Of a stretch of DNA of 64,000 nt, positions 35,636 through 42,437 are shown piece after piece; the stretch's first letter is position 1, and each line of letters starts with the position of its first letter. The notes beneath the pieces were generated by a model. It did not search any database. It was not told the DNA's origin and saw only the letters and a list, made by a program, of their open reading frames with translations. The stretch is from positions 6,494,501-6,558,500 of the forward strand of contig NZ_AP025591.1 of the NCBI RefSeq assembly GCF_023169945.1. Direction: 5' to 3'. Source of the DNA: Anaeromyxobacter oryzae (GTDB lineage: Bacteria; Myxococcota; Myxococcia; Myxococcales; Anaeromyxobacteraceae). The position numbers and the translations under genes are program-made.

Positions 35636-35665
35636 ACTGTAGCGCCGCGCTTCCGGCGTGGTCGA
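35636..35665 (-). promoter_or_regulatory. promoter candidate for the membrane protein gene
   Basis: On the minus strand TCGACC (35665-35660), an 18-base spacer and TACAGT (35641-35636), 30 bases before the ATG at 35606. Confidence 0.4.
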
Positions 35666-35752
35666 GGGTCGGGCCCGCTCCCGGTTGCGTGTCCCACGTT
35701 CTCCCGGCGTTCACCCGATCGCACCCGTCCGCGGCGCGTGCGAGAATCGCGC

Positions 35753-36400
35753 ATGCGCTCCCCGCCCCTGCCCTCCGCGGAGCTCCCGCTGGCTCACGTC
35801 CTCGACGCGGCGCCACGGCTCGTCGTGCGCCAGGCGCGCGACTGGACGGAGCTCCTCGACCTCGAGGCGCCGAACCGGTACGCGCTGCTCACGGAGTCCG
35901 GCGCCCTCGCCGGGATGGCCGCGGAGTACCCCGGCGGCGCCGGCGCCTGGATCGGGCGCTGGTGGCTCCGCGCACGGCGCCCCTTCGAGATCGGCGTCTA
36001 CGGCTCCGAGGAGCGCCGCTACCCGGCGCTGCGGTTCCGGCGGCCCTGGACGTGGTGGCTGTCGGTCCTCGAGGTGACCGACGCCGACGGGCGACCGGTC
36101 GGGACGGTGCGGCAGCGGTTCACCTGGTTCCGCCGCCGGCTCGATCTCGAGGCGCCCGACGGCCGCGTGCTCGCCCGGGTCGTCGGCCCCGTGTGGCGGC
36201 CCTGGACGTTCCTCGTCGAGGCGCCGTCGGGACGCGAGGTCGGACGCATCGAGAAGCGCTGGTCCGGAGCGGTGACGGAGCTGCTCACGAACGCGGACAC
36301 GTACCGGGTCACGATGCCCCCCGGCGAGCCGCGCCTGCGCCGCCTCGTGCTCGGGGCGGCTGTGCTCGCGGACTTCCTCTGGTTCGAGGAGCACGACTGA
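35753..36400 (+). CDS. phospholipid scramblase/LURP-one-related protein
   Basis: A 215-residue protein of the tubby-like scramblase fold. Signs are the repeated beta-strand pattern with LLTESGALAGMAAE, WWLRARRPFEIGVYG, LEVTDADGRPVGTVRQRF, FEVEAPSGREVGRIEKRWSG-like (here LVEAPSGREVGRIEKRWSG) and a C-terminal hydrophobic helix (RRLVLGAAVLADFLWFEEH). Eukaryotic members move phospholipids; bacterial ones are mostly uncharacterised. The ATG at 35753 is preferred; a GTG 15 bases earlier is possible. The tRNA-Sec gene follows after 55 bases. Confidence 0.78.
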   Translation: MRSPPLPSAELPLAHVLDAAPRLVVRQARDWTELLDLEAPNRYALLTESGALAGMAAEYPGGAGAWIGRWWLRARRPFEIGVYGSEERRYPALRFRRPWTWWLSVLEVTDADGRPVGTVRQRFTWFRRRLDLEAPDGRVLARVVGPVWRPWTFLVEAPSGREVGRIEKRWSGAVTELLTNADTYRVTMPPGEPRLRRLVLGAAVLADFLWFEEHD

Positions 36401-36419
36401 GCGACGCGCGGATGCGCGC

Positions 36420-36448
36420 TTGACCCCGCCCCGGCGCGCACGTAAACC
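36420..36448 (+). promoter_or_regulatory. promoter of tRNA-Sec
   Basis: TTGACC (36420-36425), a 17-base spacer and TAAACC (36443-36448), with the tRNA starting seven bases later, the expected transcription start. Confidence 0.7.
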
Positions 36449-36455
36449 CGTTCGC

Positions 36456-36551
36456 GGCAGAGCGTCCTGGGCTGGTGCCGGGCCCGGTCTTCAAAACCGG
36501 TGGATGGTGCTGAGAGGCGCTGTCGGGGGGTTCGATTCCCCTGCTCTGCCG
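36456..36551 (+). tRNA. selC: tRNA-Sec (TCA), selenocysteine
   Basis: A 96-base tRNA with all selenocysteine features: 8-bp acceptor stem GGCAGAGC/GCTCTGCC, 5-bp T stem (8/5 bacterial type), D stem of CCTGG/CCGGG, anticodon stem CCGGT/ACCGG enclosing CTTCAAA with anticodon TCA at 36491-36493, and a long variable arm of about 25 bases. Discriminator base is G; CCA is not encoded. Its presence means the organism should insert selenocysteine at UGA. selA, selB and selD are not in the window, and I found no selenoprotein here. Confidence 0.95.
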
Positions 36552-36678
36552 TGCCGCGTCCGCCGCGCCGCCGCGTCCAGGCGCCCACGGCTGTCGCCGC
36601 CCGGACACGCGCCGGGAACGGATTCCTCCGTGTTCCTGCCGCGCGCGCATCGGCCCCGCGCTTGCAGCACACCGCCGC

Positions 36679-37224
36679 ATGCCCTCCCTCGGCCACGTCG
36701 CCGTCGGCCTCGCCGCCGGCCGGCTCCACGCGGAGGACCGGCCGCGCCGGCTCGCGGCGACGGCGCTGTTCACCGCGCTGTCGACGTTCCCGGACCTCGA
36801 CGTGCTGGCGCGCCGCCTCGGCGCCGGGCGCGGGTCCCCATGGCTCCACCGCGGCGCGCTGCACTCCGTCGCGATCGCGGCGGCGGCGGGCCTCCTCGCG
36901 GCGCTGCTCGCGGGCGGCCTCGGCCGTTCGCGCCTCCGGACGGCGCTCACCGGTGCGGCCGTCGCCGCCTCGCACGGGTTGCTCGACACGCTGACCGGCG
37001 GCGGCGCGGGGGTGATGCTCCTCTGGCCTCTCGACACGGTCCGGCGGCTCGCGCCGTGGACGTTGCTGCCCGCCGCGCCAATGGGCCTCCGGTTCCTCTC
37101 CGTGTCCGGTCTCGAGATCATGGCGACGGAGGCGGTGCTGTTCCTGCCGCTGCTCGTGTATGCGCTCTGGCCATCCGGCGCGCCCCGCCCGGGGCCATCC
37201 GTCGCGTGCCAGGGTCCGCGATAG
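36679..37224 (+). CDS. YdjM/YbcI-family membrane-bound metal-dependent hydrolase
   Basis: A 181-residue membrane protein of the PF04307 family. Signs: an N-terminal GHVAVGLAAGRLHAE, then FPDLDVL, HRGALHSVAIA (conserved His and Arg in a metal-binding-type HRGxTHS motif) and ASHGLLDTLTGGGAGVMLLWP, all typical of the family. About four to five membrane segments. Some members were called LexA-regulated; the reaction is unknown. No ribosome site is obvious before ATG 36679. Confidence 0.85.
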   Translation: MPSLGHVAVGLAAGRLHAEDRPRRLAATALFTALSTFPDLDVLARRLGAGRGSPWLHRGALHSVAIAAAAGLLAALLAGGLGRSRLRTALTGAAVAASHGLLDTLTGGGAGVMLLWPLDTVRRLAPWTLLPAAPMGLRFLSVSGLEIMATEAVLFLPLLVYALWPSGAPRPGPSVACQGPR

Positions 37225-37234
37225 GATGACGCGC

Positions 37235-37675
37235 ATGTCCCCCCTCGTCCGCTTCGCCACCACCGCCGAGGATCTCGAGGCGGCGTTCGCGCTCCGCCGT
37301 GCGGTGTTCGAGGTCGAGCAGGGCGTGCCGCGCCCGCTCGATCGCGACGCGTTCGACGACCGCGCCTCGCACGTCGTCGCCTACGACGCGTCCGGCCGCT
37401 GCATCGGGACCGGGCGCCTCGTGCGCATCACGAGGCGGACCGGCCAGATCGGGCGCGAGGCGGTCCCGGCGGAGCACCGCCGCTCCGGCATCGGAGCCGC
37501 GCTCCTCGACGCGCTCGAGCGCATGGCGATCCTCCAGGGCCTGCGCGAGCTCACGGTGCACGCGCAGCTCCCGGCGGAGCCCTTCTATCGCAAGCGCGGA
37601 TACGTCGCCGAGGGCGAGCCGTTCGTGGATCAGGGCGTCGCGCACGTGCTCATGCGGAAGGTCCTGGTGCCCTGA
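37235..37675 (+). CDS. GNAT-family N-acetyltransferase
   Basis: A 146-residue acetyltransferase of the ElaA/YjcF type. The acetyl-CoA motif A is REAVPAEHRRSGIGAALLDALE, followed by the LRELTVHAQLPAEPFYRKRGY stretch and a C-terminal VLMRKVL strand. The N-terminus LRRAVFEVEQGVPRPLDRDAFDD matches the ElaA-like group. The acceptor is unknown. ATG 37235 is preferred because TAGGAT ends seven bases upstream and overlaps an earlier ATG at 37226, which would then lie before the transcription start. Confidence 0.85.
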   Translation: MSPLVRFATTAEDLEAAFALRRAVFEVEQGVPRPLDRDAFDDRASHVVAYDASGRCIGTGRLVRITRRTGQIGREAVPAEHRRSGIGAALLDALERMAILQGLRELTVHAQLPAEPFYRKRGYVAEGEPFVDQGVAHVLMRKVLVP

Positions 37676-37763
37676 AGCCGGCCCGCGGCGGCTCGCCTCG
37701 AGCCCGCGCGGACGCGCTGCGCGCGGGCGGTGTGTGCGCCGCACCGCCCCCCGTCTGGCCGGG

Positions 37764-37793
37764 TTGGCTCTGCGTGAGGAGCCTTCGTAGCAT
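37764..37793 (+). promoter_or_regulatory. promoter of the M43 peptidase gene
   Basis: TTGGCT (37764-37769), an 18-base spacer and TAGCAT (37788-37793), with a leader of about 26 bases containing GGAGG before GTG 37826. Confidence 0.5.
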
Positions 37794-37825
37794 CGGCGCC
37801 TCCCCCGCTCTCCCTGGAGGCACCC

Positions 37826-38758
37826 GTGCGCACGTCCCGCTCGCTCCCCGCCGCGCTCGCGGTCACCGCCGTCCTCGCCGCGTGCGAGGGCGCCCGGACC
37901 GACCCGAACCTCACTCAGGAGCAGGCTGCGCTCGCCGCGCAGCACCTGATCCGCAGCTGCGGCACGGAGAACCCGACCGCCGCCGAGCTCGACCGCGTCT
38001 CGAAGGAGATCGACGCGCGCCTCGCGGCGACCAACGCGCAGGCGCTCGCGCTGCGCGCCGCGGGCTCGGTCACGATCCCGGTCTGGTTCCACGTCGTGAA
38101 CCAGGGGGCGGGGGCGGCGAACGGCGACGTCACGCAGGCGCAGCTCGACGACCAGCTGCGTGTCCTGAACGATGCCTACGCTGGGCGGACCGGCGGCGCC
38201 GCGACGCCGTTCACGTTCACGCTCGCGGGCGTCACGCGAACGACCAACGCCACCTGGTTCAACAGCTGCGACGTATCGTCGGTCGAGGCGCAGATGAAGA
38301 CCGCGCTCCGCAAGGGCGGCGCGGGGACGCTGAACCTCTACACGTGCAATCCGGGCGGCGGGCTCCTCGGCTGGGCGACCTTCCCGTGGAGCTACGCGTC
38401 GACCCCGGCGATGGACGGCGTGGTGATCCTGTACTCCTCCGTCCCGGGCGGCGGCGCCGCGCCGTACGATCTCGGCGACACCGCCACGCACGAGGTCGGG
38501 CACTGGGTCGGCCTCTATCACACGTTCCAGGGCGGCTGCACCGCGACGGGCGACAGCGTCTCGGACACCAACGCGGAGAGATCCGCCGCCTTCGGCTGCC
38601 CGAGCGGCCGCGACAGCTGCGCGGCGAAGAAGTACCCGGGCGTGGATCCGATCGACAACTTCATGGACTACACCGACGACTCCTGCATGTTCCGCTTCAC
38701 GCCGGGGCAGGCCACCCGCTCGGACGCGCAGTTCGCGACGTACCGCCCGGCGCCCTGA
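37826..38758 (+). CDS. M43 (pappalysin/cytophagalysin-like) zinc metalloprotease, lipoprotein
   Basis: A 310-residue exported protease. The signal sequence ends in LAAC (Cys20). The catalytic zinc motif is HEVGHWVGLYH (HExxHxxGxxH) and the Met-turn FMDYTDDSCM follows about 70 residues later, which defines metzincins of the M43 family. Paired cysteines near CNPGGG, GGC, FGC and SC should form the family's disulfides. The GTG at 37826 has GGAGG five bases upstream. It likely acts at the cell surface or is released, with possible use in digestion of proteins or prey. Confidence 0.9.
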   Translation: MRTSRSLPAALAVTAVLAACEGARTDPNLTQEQAALAAQHLIRSCGTENPTAAELDRVSKEIDARLAATNAQALALRAAGSVTIPVWFHVVNQGAGAANGDVTQAQLDDQLRVLNDAYAGRTGGAATPFTFTLAGVTRTTNATWFNSCDVSSVEAQMKTALRKGGAGTLNLYTCNPGGGLLGWATFPWSYASTPAMDGVVILYSSVPGGGAAPYDLGDTATHEVGHWVGLYHTFQGGCTATGDSVSDTNAERSAAFGCPSGRDSCAAKKYPGVDPIDNFMDYTDDSCMFRFTPGQATRSDAQFATYRPAP

Positions 38759-38817
38759 CGCCCGCGCCGCCCGCCCGTCCGGTCCGACCGGGCGCGGCGG
38801 GCCGCGCGAGCCGTTGC

Positions 38818-39300
38818 CTACGCCGCGACCGCGACCGGCACGAGCAGCGCGGAGATGGAGTCGACCGTCGCGCGGATGCGGGTCCGCGACGCCGGGTGCG
38901 CGACCACCGCGTCCACCGCGCGCGCCACCGCCGCGGGGCCGGCGCTCCGCTCGACGACCGCGTCCGCGCCGAGGCTGCGGAGCTGCGCGCGGACCGCGGG
39001 CGACGCGGCGGTGGCGAGCACCACCACCGGCAGGTCCCGCTCGCCGCCCGCGTCGCGGATGAGCCGCAGGAACGACCAGCCGTCGCGGCCGGGCAGGTCG
39101 AGGTCGACGACGAGCACGTCGAGATCGAGCAGCGCGTCGAGGAGGACCGCGACGCCCTCGGCGCCGTCTCCGGCGGAGAGCACCTCGTAGCCGTGGCACT
39201 GCAGGGCGGTCCGGAGGAGCCGCACCACCACCGCGTCGTCGTCGAGGAGGAGCGCCCGGGGGCGCCGGTTCGTCGTCGGGGTCGGGGGCGTCGCGCTCAT
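38818..39300 (-). CDS. stand-alone receiver-domain protein
   Basis: A 160-residue single receiver domain. Acidic pair in LLLDDD, phospho-acceptor Asp in VVDLDLPGRDGW, and an Ala/Thr loop in VLATAAS are present. The conserved Lys-Pro near the end (usually xKPF) is replaced by an ERSAG stretch, with Arg or Ser in place, which may weaken phosphorylation-driven switching. No output domain or partner kinase is adjacent. The ATG at 39300 is used; an in-frame ATG six codons upstream is possible. Confidence 0.82.
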   Translation of the reverse strand: MSATPPTPTTNRRPRALLLDDDAVVVRLLRTALQCHGYEVLSAGDGAEGVAVLLDALLDLDVLVVDLDLPGRDGWSFLRLIRDAGGERDLPVVVLATAASPAVRAQLRSLGADAVVERSAGPAAVARAVDAVVAHPASRTRIRATVDSISALLVPVAVAA

Positions 39301-39367
39301 GCCCCATCGACGGGCCACCCCGCGCGGTATTCAGGGGGACCGAAGCACCGCGCGGCGCAGCGCGTCA

Positions 39368-40012
39368 TCACGCTCCGGCGAAGCCGACCGGGCAGGACAC
39401 GCCGGTCCCGCCGATCCCGCAGTAGCCGTCCGGGTTCTTCGCCAGGTACTGCTGGTGATAGTCCTCGGCGTAGTAGAACTCCGGCGCGTCGCGGACCTCC
39501 GTCGTGACCGGGCCGCCGCCCGCCCGCGCGAGCGCGGCCTGGTAGACCTCGCGCGAGGCGAGCGCCGCCCGCTGCTGCGCGTCACCGTGGGTGTAGATGG
39601 CGGAGCGGTACTGCGTCCCCACGTCGTTCCCCTGCCGCATGCCCTGGGTCGGATCGTGGTTCTCCCAGAAGATGCGGAGGAGGTCGGCGTACGGGACGCG
39701 CCGCGGGTCGAACACGATCCGCACGACCTCCGCGTGGCCGGTCCGCCCCGTGCACACCTCGCGGTACGTCGGGTTCGGCGTCTCGCCGCCCTCGTAGCCG
39801 ACCGCGGTCGCGTACACGCCGGGCAGCTTCCAGAACAGCCGCTCGGCGCCCCAGAAGCAGCCCATCCCGAACTCCGCGATCTCGAGCCCCTCCGGGAACG
39901 GCGGCACGATCCGCGCGCCGCTCACGAAGTGGGTCTCGGGGACGGGCATCCTCTCGCGCCGCCCGGGGAGCGCCTCCCCGGCTGCCGGTAGACTCGTCTT
40001 GGCTCCGAACAT
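39368..40012 (-). CDS. msrA: peptide methionine sulfoxide reductase MsrA
   Basis: A 214-residue enzyme that reduces Met-S-sulfoxide. The catalytic Cys is in GMGCFWGAERLFW, and GYEGGETPNPTYREVCTGRTGHAE, ENHDPTQGMRQGNDVGTQYRS and a C-terminal resolving-Cys region GYCGIGGTGVSCP follow, matching long E. coli-type MsrA end to end, including the N-terminal ALPGRRERMPV. The ATG at 40012 therefore fits the family length. TAGATC ends seven bases before it with no Shine-Dalgarno sequence. Confidence 0.96.
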   Translation of the reverse strand: MFGAKTSLPAAGEALPGRRERMPVPETHFVSGARIVPPFPEGLEIAEFGMGCFWGAERLFWKLPGVYATAVGYEGGETPNPTYREVCTGRTGHAEVVRIVFDPRRVPYADLLRIFWENHDPTQGMRQGNDVGTQYRSAIYTHGDAQQRAALASREVYQAALARAGGGPVTTEVRDAPEFYYAEDYHQQYLAKNPDGYCGIGGTGVSCPVGFAGA

Positions 40013-40145
40013 GTGCGGGGATCTAGCGTCCCCCCAGGCCGGGGGCAGCGCGCCGGCATTGCCCCGGCGGGGCCTTCCCCGGGCCGCGCGCCCGCGGCAC
40101 AACCGGCGGCGCAGCTCGGCAGTCCTTCACCGAAAGGAACCTCAC

Positions 40146-40427
40146 ATGAAGCAGCGGATCGCCCTCGCCCTCCTCCTCGGCGCGCTCGCGTCGCCCGCGC
40201 TCGCAGCGCCGAAGACGTACCAGGTGACCGGGCCCGTCGTGGACGTCACGGACGACACGATCACCGTCCAGAAGGGCAACGAGAAGTGGGAGATCGCCCG
40301 GACGGCCGAAACCAAGGTGACGGGCGAGCTCAAGAAGGGCGAGAAGGTCACCGTCGAGTACCGGATGAGCGCCACGAGCATCGAGGTGAAGGCCGCGAAG
40401 GCGTCCAGCGCGAAGGCGAAGAAGTAG
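40146..40427 (+). CDS. small exported OB-like protein
   Basis: A 93-residue protein with a signal peptide (MKQRIALALLLGALASPALA). The mature 73 residues form a likely five-strand beta module (YQVTGPVVDVTDDTITVQKGNEKWEIA, TKVTGELKKGEKVTVEYRM) and end in a Lys/Ala-rich tail. The strand pattern resembles small DUF5666/OB-type periplasmic proteins of unknown role. AAGGA stands eight bases before ATG 40146. It is 50 bases upstream of the diiron gene and may be co-transcribed. Confidence 0.72.
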   Translation: MKQRIALALLLGALASPALAAPKTYQVTGPVVDVTDDTITVQKGNEKWEIARTAETKVTGELKKGEKVTVEYRMSATSIEVKAAKASSAKAKK

Positions 40428-40477
40428 GCGCCGCGTTATCGAGCCTCCCCGGGGCGGCGACGCCCCCGGGAGGCGCC

Positions 40478-41614
40478 ATGCTGCGGAAGGCGATCGTCGA
40501 TCTCGTCGAGGGCGGGCGGATGGCGCGGGAGGCGCTCGGCGGGGGCGGCTCGGCCCGCGTCCTCGCGTCGATGCTCGGTCCCGCGTGGCGAGGCCTCGTC
40601 GCCGGCCGCGCCCGCACCGCGCCTGCGACCGCGATCCCCGTGGCCGGCGACGCGACGTTCGACTGGCGCTACGCGCGGAGCTTCCCCGAGCTGGCCCGTC
40701 TCTACGAGGCCGCGAAGTCGTCGCAGTGGAACGCGGTGACCGACCTCGACTGGGCGCAACCCGTCGATCCGGACGATCCCGCCAGGCCGCTCCTCCCCGA
40801 GGACTTCCTCCCCTTCGCGTCCCTCCCCGCCTTCCGGAGGGCGAGCCCCGCCGAGCGCCGCGACCAGATCCGCTCCCACCTCGCCTGGACCCTGTCCCAG
40901 TTCCTCCACGGCGAGCAGGGGGCGCTCCACGCCGCGGCGCAGGTCACCGAGGCGGTGCCCTGGCTCGACGCGAAGCTCTACGGCTCGACGCAGGTGGTGG
41001 ACGAGGGGCGCCACGTCGAGGTCTTCCACGCGTACCTCACGCGAAAGCTCGAGAAGCTGTACCGGATCGACGACAACCTCTACGTCGTCGTCGACGCGCT
41101 CATGACCGACGCCCGCTGGGACGTGAAGTTCCTCGGCATGCAGATCCTCGTCGAGGGGCTGGCGCTCGGCGCGTTCGGGATGATCCGGCGGATCACCGCC
41201 GAGCCGTTGCTCCGCGACGTCCTCCGGTACGTGATCACCGACGAGGCGCGGCACGTCCACTTCGGCGTGCTCGCCCTGGAGCGCCACTGCCGCGAGCTCT
41301 CCGAGCGCGAGCGCCGCGACCGCGAGGAGTGGGCGTTCGAGGTCGCGCTGCTGCTCCGGAGCCGCTTCCTCGCCCACGAGTTCTACGACGAGTACTACGG
41401 CCACGCGCTCCGGCGCGCCGAGTGGGACCGGGTGATCCTCGCGTCCGGCATGATGGCGCTCTTCCGCGAGACGATGTTCAGGCGGATCGTCCCGAACCTG
41501 AGGCGGATCGGGCTCCTCTCCGACCGGATCCGGCCGCGGTACGCCCGCGCCGGCCTGCTCGCGTACGAGCACGAGCGCGCCGCGCCGGATCTGTCGGCGG
41601 AGGATCTGCTCTGA
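40478..41614 (+). CDS. ferritin-like diiron protein, probable oxygenase/oxidase
   Basis: A 378-residue helical protein with paired metal-ligand motifs of the ferritin-like/diiron oxygenase superfamily: FLHGEQGALHAA, VDEGRHVEVFHAY, VEGLALGAFGMI and TDEARHVHFGVLALERH. The two ExxH-type helices 110 residues apart and the total length fit AurF- or ribonucleotide-reductase-like enzymes rather than ferritin. Substrate unknown. ATG 40478 has GGGAGG five bases upstream. No reductase partner gene is adjacent. Convergent with dodecin. Confidence 0.78.
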   Translation: MLRKAIVDLVEGGRMAREALGGGGSARVLASMLGPAWRGLVAGRARTAPATAIPVAGDATFDWRYARSFPELARLYEAAKSSQWNAVTDLDWAQPVDPDDPARPLLPEDFLPFASLPAFRRASPAERRDQIRSHLAWTLSQFLHGEQGALHAAAQVTEAVPWLDAKLYGSTQVVDEGRHVEVFHAYLTRKLEKLYRIDDNLYVVVDALMTDARWDVKFLGMQILVEGLALGAFGMIRRITAEPLLRDVLRYVITDEARHVHFGVLALERHCRELSERERRDREEWAFEVALLLRSRFLAHEFYDEYYGHALRRAEWDRVILASGMMALFRETMFRRIVPNLRRIGLLSDRIRPRYARAGLLAYEHERAAPDLSAEDLL

Positions 41615-41617
41615 CGA

Positions 41618-41821
41618 CTACTCGTGCTTGAAGCCGACGCGCAGGGTGACCTGGAACTCGAGCACCTTCCCGTCCTTGATCGCGCCGCGCTGCTCCGCGA
41701 CCTCGAACCAGCTCATGTGCCGGACGGTCTTCGACGCCTCCTCGATCGCGACGCGCGTCGCCTCGGCGAAGCTGGTCGGCGACGTCCCCACGATCTCGAT
41801 CTTCTTGTAGACACCGGGCAT
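41618..41821 (-). CDS. dodecin
   Basis: A 67-residue protein forming flavin-storing dodecamers in other bacteria. It matches the family end to end: VYKKIEIVGTSPTSFAEA, MSWFEVAEQRG and VLEFQVTLRVGF, including the Trp that stacks on flavin. ATG 41821 has GAGGAGGGAG upstream; the frame extends further but that part lacks coding character. Confidence 0.93.
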   Translation of the reverse strand: MPGVYKKIEIVGTSPTSFAEATRVAIEEASKTVRHMSWFEVAEQRGAIKDGKVLEFQVTLRVGFKHE

Positions 41822-41962
41822 GTGGACTCCCTCCTCGCGCGGCGGGCGCTCGCGGCGTTGACGTTGGGTCACCATCATGGCGTCGCGATGCAGGCGCATG
41901 CCCGCCCTTTTCGGGGCGAAGCGCCCGGTCGCGGCACGCGCCGCAGACGAGCCGCGGACGGC

Positions 41963-42373
41963 CTAGTGCCCGGGACCGCGGCGCGCGCGCCAGCGCGCCA
42001 CGACGGCCTCGACGTCGAACGGGGCGAGGGACGTCGGTGGTCCGGTGACGGCGGTCGCGTTGAGCCTGCGGATCTTCGCGTTCATCGTGGCGAGCCGCTC
42101 GCGCACGACGCGCTCGTCGTCGAGCCGCGCGATCTCCTCCACGAGCGCCTCGGCCTCGTGCCGGATCGCGATGGACTCGGGGAGCGCCGAGAGCTTCTCG
42201 CGCTTCAGCTTCTCCTTGATCCACCAGGCCTCGGGCAGCTCGCCGCCGGTGAGCGGCAGGGGCCGGCCCGCGCCGGAGAGGCGATCGAACGCGCCCTCCT
42301 CCTGGGCCTCGCGGATGAGCCGCTCGACGTACGACTCGAACCGCTCGTTCGGCTTTCGCTTGGGCTCCGACAC
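41963..42373 (-). CDS. DUF1992 / DnaJ-homologue-subfamily-C28-like protein
   Basis: A 136-residue protein with the DUF1992 pattern: VERLIREAQEEGAFDRLSGAGRPLPLTG, then WWIKEKLKREKLSALPESIAIRHEAEAL and a charged helix. Family function is unknown; a eukaryotic homologue is DNAJC28. The GTG at 42373 has TAGATC nine bases upstream and no Shine-Dalgarno sequence. It follows speA on the same strand, 64 bases after its end, and may be partly co-transcribed with it. Confidence 0.82.
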   Translation of the reverse strand: MSEPKRKPNERFESYVERLIREAQEEGAFDRLSGAGRPLPLTGGELPEAWWIKEKLKREKLSALPESIAIRHEAEALVEEIARLDDERVVRERLATMNAKIRRLNATAVTGPPTSLAPFDVEAVVARWRARRGPGH

Positions 42374-42437
42374 GCCGATCGAGATCTAAGCCGCGCGCGC
42401 CCGCCCGCAACCCGCGCCGCCGGCGGCGCGCGGCGGG

